Of a stretch of 35,407 bases of DNA, positions 8,384-16,304 are shown one piece after another. Position 1 is the stretch's first letter, and every line of letters starts with the position of its first letter. The translations under genes were made by a program, and so were the position numbers. Where the stretch lies: positions 1 to 35,407 of the forward strand of contig NYZC01000442.1 in assembly GCA_002686995.1 (NCBI GenBank), given 5' to 3'. Under the pieces are notes generated by a model that did not search any database, had not been told where the DNA came from, and saw only the letters and a program-made list of their open reading frames with translations. Source of the DNA: Phycisphaeraceae bacterium (lineage in GTDB: Bacteria > Planctomycetota > Phycisphaerae > Phycisphaerales > Phycisphaeraceae).

Positions 8384-9160
8384 TCAGTCGAATCCCACTG
8401 CCGGCCCGAAGTACCTCGGGTTGCCAGCCATCAGGTGATGGATGAGCCCGGCCATCGGCTGCGCCGCGCCGGCCTGCAGCGATTCGAGTCCCGCGCTGAA
8501 CGGTTGAAAGAAGACGTCGCGCGTCGCATGCAGGCTCGACGCCGACGGACGCGTGGGCACCCAGGCGCCGTGCTCGGGCCACGCCAGCCAGTTCGGCGCG
8601 AAAGCACTTCGCAGCTCCGGCCGCCCGTCCGGCCATCTTCCCTCCAGCGCGCTGTCGCGCCAGTTGTCGCTGCGGGTGCGCCAGCCGTTGGCCTGACGCC
8701 ACTCGTGGTCGGTCCGCGCGTGCGTCTGGCGCAACGGCCCCGAGAACCGGCGCCACATGCGGTTGCCTTCTTCGTACTCGGCCCTGACCCGAACCACGCG
8801 CCCGATCGGATGATCGCGTCGCACCTGCTCGACCAGTTGCGCGGTGGTGACGCCGTCCGAGGCTGCAGCCTCGACGAGCGCGTCGTCGGCGTGGTCGGGA
8901 AACGAGGCGGGCACCGACTGCCCCACGTCCTCGGCACGGCCGCCGAGAAACATCTGGTCGATCTCCGCGCCGGCCCCGCCCGGCCCGGGTCCGCGACCGA
9001 CCTGGCGCCACGACTCGTAACGCGCCGACACCATCGTGCGCTGGACGCGCACGAGATCGCGCCCGAAGTAGATCAGCAGGAGGAGGATGAACAGCACGAA
9101 AGGCAGCACGAGAATCATCTCGGACATGCTCGAGCCGCGCTCGTGTGGGTTCACGCGCAT
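8384..9160 (-). CDS. tadE: TadE-like pseudopilin
   Basis: 258 aa from the ATG at 9160. Near the N-terminus ERG|SSMSE has the layout of a class III prepilin leader: cleavage after Gly and Glu at +5, followed by a hydrophobic stretch (MILVLPFVLFILLLLIYFG). This start keeps a short basic leader; the upstream part of the open frame lacks sense. The exterior part of about 220 residues has no domain I recognise and is rich in Arg, Trp and Pro. TadE-type minor pseudopilins are processed by the TadV peptidase, which is encoded at 15081-15656. It follows the TadG-like gene after a 219-bp gap that holds dispersed repeat copy B. Confidence 0.8.
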   Translation of the reverse strand: MRVNPHERGSSMSEMILVLPFVLFILLLLIYFGRDLVRVQRTMVSARYESWRQVGRGPGPGGAGAEIDQMFLGGRAEDVGQSVPASFPDHADDALVEAAASDGVTTAQLVEQVRRDHPIGRVVRVRAEYEEGNRMWRRFSGPLRQTHARTDHEWRQANGWRTRSDNWRDSALEGRWPDGRPELRSAFAPNWLAWPEHGAWVPTRPSASSLHATRDVFFQPFSAGLESLQAGAAQPMAGLIHHLMAGNPRYFGPAVGFD

Positions 9161-9235
9161 TGGGGGTCCAGGTTCAGGGTCAGGTGATCGTATGAACGAG
9201 CCGGGGGTCCGTGCGGTTCGCTTCAAAGTCACCTA

Positions 9236-9385
9236 ACGCGGCCGAGCCGCAACGTTCAGGAACCACGGATGGACACGGATGAATCAGGAAGAAGAATCCG
9301 TGTTCATCCGTGTTCATCGGTGTTCATCCGTGGTTCTTCAACCTTTCGTCACCGCGACAAGAAGTGACGGCGGAAGAATCTAATG
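9236..9385 (-). repeat. Dispersed palindromic element, copy B
   Basis: This is the inverted copy of the element at 1042-1195. The reverse complement begins ATTAGATTCTTCCGCCGTCAC and ends TGAACGTTGCGGCTCGGCC. Its middle has four ATGAACACSGATG-like motifs facing a GAATCATCCGTG-like arm. The TAG stop codon of the TadG-like gene (9380-9382) lies inside the element end, so the element abuts the gene. The rest of the gap to tadE (9161-9235) holds only short GGTTCAGGGTCAGG-type repeats. Confidence 0.85.
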
Positions 9386-11593
9386 AGCCATCATGATCTC
9401 GCCGAGCGCCTCGACGCTCCCCAGGAACCGCCCGAGATCCTCCAGCTCGATCTCCGAAACCACCTCGGACGCCTCCGCGTCGAGCAGTGACCGGTCGATG
9501 ACGTCGAGCCAGTGGCCGAAGTCCTCGACCGGCTTGAGCTGGGCGTGCCACATCTGCGTCCAGAGATCCCATGAGTGGTTGTTGAACACGTGCCCTTCGG
9601 CGAGCGCCACGTTCATCGGGTACGGCTTGCCGCCCTGGAAGCGGCTCGGCCACAGCAACGGACGATCACTTCGCTGTGCGGCCCCCAGGAAGGTAAAGCG
9701 CTCGCGGCGGACCTCCTCGCCCGAATCGATCTGCTCGTGGTCGAAGTCGATCGGCGCCGGAGCCTCGGCCGCGGAAGGGTCGAACCCTTCGTACGGGTTT
9801 GCGACGACGGGCACCAGCGCTTCGTCGATCTCCCCGTCGCCGGTCACCTCGACGTTCCGGGGGTCGAAGACGCCGGGTCGCACCGCGTTGCGGTTCACCG
9901 CCGCGTAGATCACGACCTGCACGAAGTACGCCGGCTGCGGCACCATGTTGCCGTCGTCGTCGAGCAGCGCCGGCAATCCGATCTCCGGATCGAACAGCAC
10001 CTGATACTCGTACTCGTACAGCCACGCCTGCTCACCGACGTCGGTCACGGTCAGGTTGTCGTGATGATCGTTCAGCTCGTCGGGGTCGATCATCCGTCGC
10101 CGCTCGACGCCGCCGCCGGGCAGCGCCGCCTGGTATTCAGGCAGCCACCAGCGGTTCGGGCGCTCGATGCGAGCGTGAACTTCGTACGAAGTCAGCGGTC
10201 GATCCTCGAACGCCCAGGACCCTGCTGATCCGAACTGTGCGTCGTCGCGCGGATACCGGCTCTTGATGTCGAGTCGGAACCACGCCGTGCCGGAAAACGG
10301 CAGCGGCTCGTGCGCGTCCGTATCGAGATCGGAAGGGTAGGCCACGTCCCAGTCGGGAATCGCGAAGCGACGCGCGCTGTCGCCGCCCCAGACGTAGCGC
10401 ATCTTCGTGTCGGCAAGCTGGCGCGCCCACGACGAATACCGGCTGAACCTGAGGTGGCCGGCGGCAAATCCGCTCACTTGTCGCATCGCCCACGCATGCG
10501 TGCCGCTGACCGTGTAAGCGCGCTTGTCCGCCGTCGGTCCGCCCTCGCTGCGGTTGCTCGGACCGCCCCCGAACACGTTCGGACGTCCGGAGGTGTCGAC
10601 GCCGCCGACCGTCAGGGTCGCGGACGAGGAACCGCCGCCGCCCCCGCCGCCGCCACCCAGAATCGCACTGAAGTCGCTCCAGTTGAAGATGCTGTCGTAC
10701 GGACTGAACACGACGGCGCCACCGCTCGAGACCGAGAGGAAGTGGCGCCAGCCGTAGATCGTGTCATAGGGCCCTCGATTCGTCCGCTCGTCATCCACCT
10801 GGCCGAGGCCCCGCGACGTCGGCGACGAGCGCAGCCTGCGATCGGCCCCCGGCAGCAGGCCGAAGGCGACCGGCCGCTCGAAATCGTTGAACTCGCCCCG
10901 CCGCCAGGGAATCTCCGGTCGGACCGGAAGCATGACGGCCGAACCTTCAGCAGCGCGGTCGGCCACGAGATTGACTTCGCCGCCGTTGACCGCGTGAACC
11001 TGAGCGAGCGTCCCGAGCGTCTCCATCGCCACCCGGCTGTAGGCGTCAAGACCGCGCAGCGCCTCCCAGATGCTGCCCGGCCCGGACGGCCCTTCGAACG
11101 CCGTCATGGCCGACACGTCGAACTGGTCCGTCCAGAACGCGTCGGTAGGCTGAAGAATCGCCACCTCGTCGTTCAGCTCGCTCAGCATCCGGTCGAACTG
11201 GTCACGCGCCACGTCGGTGAGCCACGCGTCAGGCGTCGCGAGCGAACCGATTCGAGCCGCAAGGGCGTCCCGCAGCGCCGCCTGCTCCACGTGCGCCCCC
11301 CGGGTCGCAAGCGGCATCGCGTCGAGCGCATGAATCAGCGCGATCATTCGCGTCATCGAGACGTTGTTCATGGAGACGGTGTTGAAGGAACGGGCGATCC
11401 ATCCCGCGCCCGCCATGCCTGCCGCATCCGCCGAATGCTGCGTCACGATGCGCGCGTTCACCTGCCGGCCGTGGTTGATCACGAAAAAGACGAGGGCCGC
11501 GAGCACCATGCAGCCGACGAGGGTGACGACCAGCACGGCGCCCCGCGCGGAACGTCCCGGACATGGCATGGCCGGCAGTCCGACTTGGCTCAC
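9380..11593 (-). CDS. TadG-like pilus-associated membrane protein
   Basis: 737 aa. The start is a GTG at 11593, in a 4-base GTGA overlap with the stop codon of the kinase gene and 5-6 bases after AAGGAG; this coupling decides the start. Residues ~15-45 (SARGAVLVVTLVGCMVLAALVFFVINHGRQ) match the N-terminal anchor of TadG-like proteins, which lack the Glu+5 of cleaved pseudopilins. A helical part follows (ADAAGMAGAGWIARSFNT), then a long, mostly beta-rich exterior with a run of nine glycines near 330. TadG-type proteins are thought to anchor or regulate the pilus in the envelope. The best evidence for the role is the position among Tad genes and the anchor; the exterior is not recognised. Confidence 0.8.
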   Translation of the reverse strand: MSQVGLPAMPCPGRSARGAVLVVTLVGCMVLAALVFFVINHGRQVNARIVTQHSADAAGMAGAGWIARSFNTVSMNNVSMTRMIALIHALDAMPLATRGAHVEQAALRDALAARIGSLATPDAWLTDVARDQFDRMLSELNDEVAILQPTDAFWTDQFDVSAMTAFEGPSGPGSIWEALRGLDAYSRVAMETLGTLAQVHAVNGGEVNLVADRAAEGSAVMLPVRPEIPWRRGEFNDFERPVAFGLLPGADRRLRSSPTSRGLGQVDDERTNRGPYDTIYGWRHFLSVSSGGAVVFSPYDSIFNWSDFSAILGGGGGGGGGSSSATLTVGGVDTSGRPNVFGGGPSNRSEGGPTADKRAYTVSGTHAWAMRQVSGFAAGHLRFSRYSSWARQLADTKMRYVWGGDSARRFAIPDWDVAYPSDLDTDAHEPLPFSGTAWFRLDIKSRYPRDDAQFGSAGSWAFEDRPLTSYEVHARIERPNRWWLPEYQAALPGGGVERRRMIDPDELNDHHDNLTVTDVGEQAWLYEYEYQVLFDPEIGLPALLDDDGNMVPQPAYFVQVVIYAAVNRNAVRPGVFDPRNVEVTGDGEIDEALVPVVANPYEGFDPSAAEAPAPIDFDHEQIDSGEEVRRERFTFLGAAQRSDRPLLWPSRFQGGKPYPMNVALAEGHVFNNHSWDLWTQMWHAQLKPVEDFGHWLDVIDRSLLDAEASEVVSEIELEDLGRFLGSVEALGEIMMAH

Positions 11594-14136
11594 GGCGTCT
11601 CCTTCTCGATTTCGCCGGCGACGAGTCCGAGCATCTCGTCCACCGCCGGCGTCACGTGGATCTCCCGCGCTGACCGCAGCTTCGCCTGCGCCGCAAGCCA
11701 CTGCCGTACCTGGATGTAGTGACGGGCCTGTGCGACGAGATGATCGAACTCCGCGTTCCGGAGCCGCTGCTCGACCTCGGGCGTGTCCATGATCTTCCGA
11801 GCGCGGCGATAGGCCCGCTTGGCCTTGCCGAACGCGCCACGCTGTCGCGCTTCGTCACCGCGCCCGACATACTCGAGATATTCGGTCCTGCGGCGCAGGT
11901 CCGCCTGGCCCCTTCGGACGGCCGCGTCGTCCGGATCGATCGCGGCGGCCTGCCCCAAGGCCGCGCGCGCCGCGTCGATGTCGTCGCGCTCCAGCGCGCG
12001 ACGGCCGGTCCGCAGGTGCAGCCTCACCCGCGCCTGCGACAGGTCACCGTCCACCGCCGCGCCGCCGCCCGCCTCCTTCGCACGCGTGAAGTGCTCGATC
12101 GCCACCTCGAACTCGCCCTGCGCCGCCGCCGTCCGGCCGGCATCCCGAAACGACTCGATCCGATCCTGAAGATTCATCTCCGCGAGCAGTGCCTTGGCGC
12201 CGGCGTGTCCGAAGCCGGCCGCACGGATGTACGCGTCGCGCGCCGCGCGCGCGTCGCGGGCGTTCTGCCCCTCTTCGAAGGCGATCTGCCCGTTGAGCGT
12301 TCGGATTTGCAGTTCCAGTTCACCGGGCGGCGCAAGGAGCGACGCCATCTTCAGGAACTTCAGTGTGGCCACACGATCGTTCGCTCTCCTGGCTTGCTTG
12401 ACCATGCCCATCAGGCGTCGATACTCGGTCAGGCGCCGGATTTCCTCCTGGATCCGGCTCAGCTCCGCGTCCGGGTGCTGCTCGAGCACGTGCGCGACCT
12501 GGCTCGCCGCCTCCTCGAGCTCGTCCTTCTCGATCAGCCCGCGGATCTCGTCGCGGCGCCGGCTTACGAATCGCTGCGCCAGGCGCCCTTCGACCTCGGT
12601 GCCCAAAGCGTCGACGCGCTCCTGCTGCGCCCGCGTCAGCGCCCCGCCGCGCTGTCGCTCGCGCAGCAGGCGCTGCGCATCCTCGAGTCGATCTTCATCG
12701 ATCGCCTTGCGAATCGTCTCCATCACGACGTCGAACGCGTGCTCGAGCTCGACTTCGCGCCGCAGGTCGGCGATAAGGTTGCGGTCACGGATGGCGCGCA
12801 GCCCATCAGCCTGCGCAATACGCTCGACTGCATCCTCGTGCTTGCCCTCCCCGTGATCGCGCATCGCCTGGCAGAGCAGCGCGTACGCCTCGCACTGGCG
12901 GACCAGCGCGTCGTCGTCAGGAGGATCCTCGCGGATCATCGTGAACAGCATCTGCGCCTGCTGGTAATCACGCCGCCCGAATGCAGCCTTCGCCTCCTTC
13001 AGATCCTGCAGCGCCTCCTGCCTCGCAACCGTTTCGATCCGCGCGTCGCGCATGCGGCTGAAGACCACGGGGGTCGCCGCGACGACGGCGACGACGACCA
13101 GGGCGGCGGCAACGATCCATGGCAGCGTGCTGCGGCGCGGCAGCGGCGCCGTGGGCGCCGAGGTGTCGACGGCGACCGGGTCCTTCCCCCGACGGCGCGG
13201 CTTCTTCGCGCGGGCGGCCTTCCGCCCTTCGTGCGTAAAATGACGCTGCACGGCATCAAGCAGGTCCCCCGCCGAGGCGATTCGCTGCGTCGGATCCTTC
13301 GCCATCATCCGGGCGACGAGATCGCTCAGCGGCTGAGGCACCGCATCCGCCCCCGCCTGGGGCGCCGCTTCCGCCAGCGGCGTCGCGACCGCGCGCCGAT
13401 TCGTGTGCCACTTCATCCAGCGCAGCGGCTGGTTCCGGCGGTCGCGCAGCACCACCTTGAAGACCTCCTCGAACGCGGCGCGACCGAGCACCATCTCGTA
13501 CGTGATCACGCCCAGCGCGTAGATGTCGGCCCGTCCGTCGACGGGCTCGCCGCCGAACAGCTCCGGCGCCATGTACCGCACCGACCCTTCCGACATGAGC
13601 TCCTGGTCGCCGAGCATCGCCGCCAGGCCGAAGTCGCAGACCTTCAGGCCGCCATCGCGCGTGAGCAGGATGTTCGACGGCTTGAGATCGCGATGCACGA
13701 TCCCGGCTTCGTGAATGATCTTCAGCGCGCGGGCCACCGCAAGCAGGATCCCGATCGCCTTGCGCAGGTCGTTGGGCCCCGGCAACTCGATCAGGGCCTG
13801 CTCGAGCGACATCCCCTCGACGAACTCCATGACCAGGAACATGCCGCGCGGGTCGTCAACGAGATCGATGATCGACACGAGCTCGTCGCCCTGGCCCGCG
13901 ACGCGTTTGAGCAGCTCGGTCTCCGCACGGAACCGCTCGCGCATCGCCTCCACCTCGCTGGTCGATGCCGCGGGGTCGATCAGCAGGTGCTTGATCGCGA
14001 CCGACCGATCGAGCAGACCGTCGTGGCCGCGCCAGACGTCTGCGGTGCCGCCGCGCGCGATGAGCCTCCCGACCTCGAAATGGCCGATGACGTCGCCCGT
14101 CCGGATTTCCGACGCGGCGCGCGGCTGCTCACTCAT
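11590..14136 (-). CDS. Membrane Hanks-type Ser/Thr protein kinase with TPR-like exterior
   Basis: 848 aa. The kinase domain spans about 20-300: glycine loop ARGGTADV (27-34), catalytic Lys49 in VAIKH, HRDLKPSN at 148-155, DFG at 168-170, and MAPE at 189-192. All catalytic residues are present. A basic linker and one membrane helix (about 338-360, LPWIVAAALVVVAVVAATPV) follow, then about 480 residues of helical repeats of TPR type (AKAAFGRRDYQQAQMLF, ARSAREIH at the end) predicted outside the membrane. The layout is that of bacterial PknB-like sensor kinases. The ATG at 14136 has a GGAGAG ribosome site. Lying between two pseudopilin genes and coupled to the TadG-like gene, it probably phosphorylates pilus or FHA proteins of this locus. 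Confidence 0.95.
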   Translation of the reverse strand: MSEQPRAASEIRTGDVIGHFEVGRLIARGGTADVWRGHDGLLDRSVAIKHLLIDPAASTSEVEAMRERFRAETELLKRVAGQGDELVSIIDLVDDPRGMFLVMEFVEGMSLEQALIELPGPNDLRKAIGILLAVARALKIIHEAGIVHRDLKPSNILLTRDGGLKVCDFGLAAMLGDQELMSEGSVRYMAPELFGGEPVDGRADIYALGVITYEMVLGRAAFEEVFKVVLRDRRNQPLRWMKWHTNRRAVATPLAEAAPQAGADAVPQPLSDLVARMMAKDPTQRIASAGDLLDAVQRHFTHEGRKAARAKKPRRRGKDPVAVDTSAPTAPLPRRSTLPWIVAAALVVVAVVAATPVVFSRMRDARIETVARQEALQDLKEAKAAFGRRDYQQAQMLFTMIREDPPDDDALVRQCEAYALLCQAMRDHGEGKHEDAVERIAQADGLRAIRDRNLIADLRREVELEHAFDVVMETIRKAIDEDRLEDAQRLLRERQRGGALTRAQQERVDALGTEVEGRLAQRFVSRRRDEIRGLIEKDELEEAASQVAHVLEQHPDAELSRIQEEIRRLTEYRRLMGMVKQARRANDRVATLKFLKMASLLAPPGELELQIRTLNGQIAFEEGQNARDARAARDAYIRAAGFGHAGAKALLAEMNLQDRIESFRDAGRTAAAQGEFEVAIEHFTRAKEAGGGAAVDGDLSQARVRLHLRTGRRALERDDIDAARAALGQAAAIDPDDAAVRRGQADLRRRTEYLEYVGRGDEARQRGAFGKAKRAYRRARKIMDTPEVEQRLRNAEFDHLVAQARHYIQVRQWLAAQAKLRSAREIHVTPAVDEMLGLVAGEIEKETP

Positions 14137-14168
14137 GGCGGCACTCTCCGTTCATGGCGTGGCGGCGA

Positions 14169-15029
14169 TCAGGGCTCCCGCGGAATCGCCGGACGCGGCG
14201 GAAGCCGGTCGCTGATCCCTTCGTTCGTCAGGGTGTAGTGGGCGCGGACCGTGGCCTGCACGAACCGCGCCTCGCCGTAGTCGGGGACCTCATCGGCGAA
14301 TATCGCCTTGGCATACGGGATCGACAGGTTCAGATCGTGCGTCACGCGCACGGCGACCGGATCCTTCGGTCCGTAGGCCATAGCCTCGCCGTCTTCCAGC
14401 TCATCGTAATCCACATCCCCTGCCGCATCTTCGCCGACCTCGAGCAGATACACCGCGGTGTGCGCATCGACGTAGCTCAGGCGCTGACCGGCGAGACGCT
14501 CGACCCAGTTCGGCGGCGTCCGACCGTAGGATTCGTACATGTTCGCAAGCGCGGCCACCCACGCCTCCGCGTCCTCGTTTGCTTCCGGCATGCGACCGCC
14601 TACCGGAACCAGGGCGAACACGGCGGCGCGACGGATGGTCGACAGCTTCCCCGACGAGCGCGACTGCGCGATGACGTTGGCCGGCTCGTCGAGCACGTCG
14701 TCTCTCGGGATCTGAACGATCGCCGCGCGCGTGGCGCAGAACGCGGCGTAATGCACGTAGAGGTTGCCGCTCATCACCAGCGCCGTCTGGACGAGCGTCA
14801 GCACCGACAGCAGCAGGATCGGCGAGAGCAGCACGAACTCGAACGACGCCGTGCCGCGGTCGCCCGACCACGCCGCCCGGCTGGCCCCCTCGGTTCGCCG
14901 CAGCCGCAACAGGGCGCGCACGACGAGCAGGAAAACGATGAGACCGGCGGCGCCGACCCACACGCACCGCGCGGAAACAAGGTTGCTCCCGAGCGACCAG
15001 TCCCAGAGGTGCCGTGAATCCAAAATCAA
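14169..15029 (-). CDS. TadE-like pseudopilin with extra N-terminal membrane helix
   Basis: About 286 aa. The motif DRG|TASFE followed by FVLLSPILLLSVLTLVQTALVM is a pseudopilin-type helix with Gly at -1 and Glu at +5. Unusually, another helix (VWVGAAGLIVFLLVVRALL) precedes it by about 25 residues. If the first helix is real, the leader would not be a free short peptide and cleavage is doubtful. No ATG exists before the helices; TTG at 15029 or 15023, or GTG at 14963, are the candidates, and none has a good ribosome site. The exterior part (about 190 residues) is unrecognised. It lies 32 bp before the kinase and 51 bp after tadV on the same strand. Confidence 0.7.
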   Translation of the reverse strand: MILDSRHLWDWSLGSNLVSARCVWVGAAGLIVFLLVVRALLRLRRTEGASRAAWSGDRGTASFEFVLLSPILLLSVLTLVQTALVMSGNLYVHYAAFCATRAAIVQIPRDDVLDEPANVIAQSRSSGKLSTIRRAAVFALVPVGGRMPEANEDAEAWVAALANMYESYGRTPPNWVERLAGQRLSYVDAHTAVYLLEVGEDAAGDVDYDELEDGEAMAYGPKDPVAVRVTHDLNLSIPYAKAIFADEVPDYGEARFVQATVRAHYTLTNEGISDRLPPRPAIPREP

Positions 15030-15038
15030 AACTCAACA

Positions 15039-15073
15039 ATCAAGCATCAAGCATCGAGCATCGAGCATCAAGG
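15039..15073. repeat. 7-bp tandem repeat between tadV and pseudopilin gene
   Basis: Alternating units CATCAAG and CATCGAG, about five in number, fill most of the short gap between tadV and the next gene, where its start codon is unclear. Confidence 0.8.
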
Positions 15074-15080
15074 ATTCCAT

Positions 15081-15656
15081 TCATGGCCCCCAGATCGACC
15101 ATGGCAGCATCAGACCCAGCATGTGCTCGGCCGCTGCCACGAATCCGCCGACGCTGATCGCGACGCCGAACGGCACGCGCGGCCCGTCGTCGGGCACGGG
15201 CACTGCTGACCGCGCCATCATGCCGATCGCCGCGCTGCCGATGCGCTTCAGGGTCTGCCGGACGACGCCGCGCCGAACCATGATGAAGATCGACATCACG
15301 CCGCCGACCAGCAGCGCATAGACGAGCGTGGCCAGCACGCATCGCCAGTCGGCGCTGATCGCACCCACGGCGCCCATCAGCTTCACGTCGCCGCCGCCGA
15401 AGCCGCCGGCGTACGCAACGACGAACATCGGCACGAAGCCCGCTGCGAGCGCCAGGCCGGACGCTACGGCCGCATCCGCCGCGCCTGGCGTGCCCCTGTC
15501 GATCAGTCCCGCGAGGCTCCAGAACACCAGGCCGCCGACCATCGCCGGCACGGTCAGCCAGTTAGGAATTCGCCCCTCGCGCCAGTCGGTCACCGCCGCG
15601 ATCGCCAGCACGATCACCAGGAGGACAACGGCGATGGGAGCGATCCGCTCAGGCAT
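15081..15656 (-). CDS. tadV: Tad prepilin peptidase TadV/CpaA (A24 family)
   Basis: A 191-aa membrane aspartic peptidase. Both catalytic aspartates are visible: Asp24 in VTDWREGRIPN and Asp90 in the family motif GGGDVKLMG. About five or six membrane helices surround them, beginning with APIAVVLLVIVLAIAAV. It should cleave and process the Flp pilins and TadE-like pseudopilins of this locus after the Gly of their leaders. It starts 10 bp after the stop codon of the small pilin gene at 15667-15891, which fits a shared transcript. The tail (about 140-191) holds another helix and ends in WSIWGP. Confidence 0.92.
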   Translation of the reverse strand: MPERIAPIAVVLLVIVLAIAAVTDWREGRIPNWLTVPAMVGGLVFWSLAGLIDRGTPGAADAAVASGLALAAGFVPMFVVAYAGGFGGGDVKLMGAVGAISADWRCVLATLVYALLVGGVMSIFIMVRRGVVRQTLKRIGSAAIGMMARSAVPVPDDGPRVPFGVAISVGGFVAAAEHMLGLMLPWSIWGP

Positions 15657-15666
15657 GAACGCCGTG

Positions 15667-15891
15667 TCAGTTGAAGGGATCCTGCTGACCCTCGACGTCG
15701 CTGTCGTCCCGGACGGACTCGAAGCTGTCGCTGAGCCACTCGGCCAGCGTGTCCTTGAAGAACAGGAGGATCACCAGCAGCGGCAGCACGATCGCGGTGA
15801 TGATCAGCAGCTTTTCCAGCCCTTCGGCCCCGCGATCGTCGTGGAGAACGTCACGCGCGCGTCGCGCCCAGCGTGTCAAGGTGTTCTTCAT
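15667..15891 (-). CDS. flp: Flp-type pilin
   Basis: 74 aa from the ATG at 15891. A basic leader of about 21 residues (MKNTLTRWARRARDVLHDDRG) ends in Gly, followed by AEGLEKLLIITAIVLPLLVILLFF with Glu at +5. This is the class III prepilin signal used by Flp pilins. The C-terminus is short and acidic (DSDVEGQQDPFN). Mature size would be about 53 residues, normal for Flp. It lies directly upstream of the prepilin peptidase gene, as is common in tad loci. The frame is open further upstream, but that part is made of a 13-bp tandem repeat and is not coding. Confidence 0.85.
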   Translation of the reverse strand: MKNTLTRWARRARDVLHDDRGAEGLEKLLIITAIVLPLLVILLFFKDTLAEWLSDSFESVRDDSDVEGQQDPFN

Positions 15892-15963
15892 GGCGTGAAA
15901 TCCCAGCGCGGCCGAGCCGCTAGTGCGGGAGCTACGGATCAACCGCCTGGTTGCGAACAATCC

Positions 15964-16027
15964 GTGTCCATCCTCAGTGTCCATCCTCGGTGTCCATCCT
16001 CAGTGTCCATCCTCAGTGTCCATCCAT
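15964..16027. repeat. 13-bp tandem repeat between the two pilin genes
   Basis: Five units of GTGTCCATCCTCA, one with a single change, start at 15964, 15977, 15990, 16003 and 16016. The word GTGTCCATCC also occurs inside the dispersed elements at 1042-1195 and 9236-9385, and GCGGCCGAGCCGC just to the left (15907-15919) is also shared with copy B. This looks like a third, decayed and expanded copy. The gap 15892-16085 has no other content. Confidence 0.8.
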
Positions 16028-16085
16028 AGTCCGGTAACTTCCCGTCGAGGTCTCAGAACCTTCACTGTCGAATTCATGGTCGCGC

Positions 16086-16304
16086 TCACGGAAACGGCAG
16101 CGCGTTCAGCGTCGTCATCAGCGCGTAGTGCCCGACGAGGAGGTCCAGGGCCGCATCGAGCACGAACCAGGCCGGCAGCGCGATCACGCCGAGCAGCAGC
16201 GCCCATTCAAGCGACGTCGCGCCGCGCGCCGCGTCGTCGTGGCGGCCGTCAGAGGGCGTCGCGTCCGGTTTCATGTCCTGCGAGGGACTCACCTGCGTCT
16301 TCAT
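16086..16304 (-). CDS. Second Flp-like pilin overlapping the cpaF tail
   Basis: 72 aa from the ATG at 16304, chosen because AGGTGA lies 8 bases upstream. The leader ends in DDAARG, followed by ATSLEWALLLGVIALPAWFVLDAALDLLVG with Glu at +5, the class III prepilin pattern. The size matches the pilin at 15667-15891, but the leader is longer and more polar. An ATG at 16349 would add a QVQS repeat extension and one at 16274 would shorten the leader; both have weaker ribosome sites. The gene overlaps the end of the upstream cpaF gene (stop at 16249) by 56 bases in another frame. Confidence 0.7.
   Translation of the reverse strand: MKTQVSPSQDMKPDATPSDGRHDDAARGATSLEWALLLGVIALPAWFVLDAALDLLVGHYALMTTLNALPFP

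Noticed and set aside
11719-14238. 839-codon open frame on the plus strand opposite the kinase
   Set aside because: The minus strand carries every kinase motif in order and good ribosome sites; the plus frame has only low-complexity Arg, Leu and Asp sequence.
15892-15984. N-terminal extension of the Flp pilin (frame open to 15984)
   Set aside because: The extension is encoded by the 13-bp minisatellite and flanking repeat remnant; the pilin leader starts normally at 15891.
16000-16078. 25-aa frame MNSTVKVLRPRREV between the two pilin genes
   Set aside because: It is short, has no ribosome site and ends in the minisatellite.
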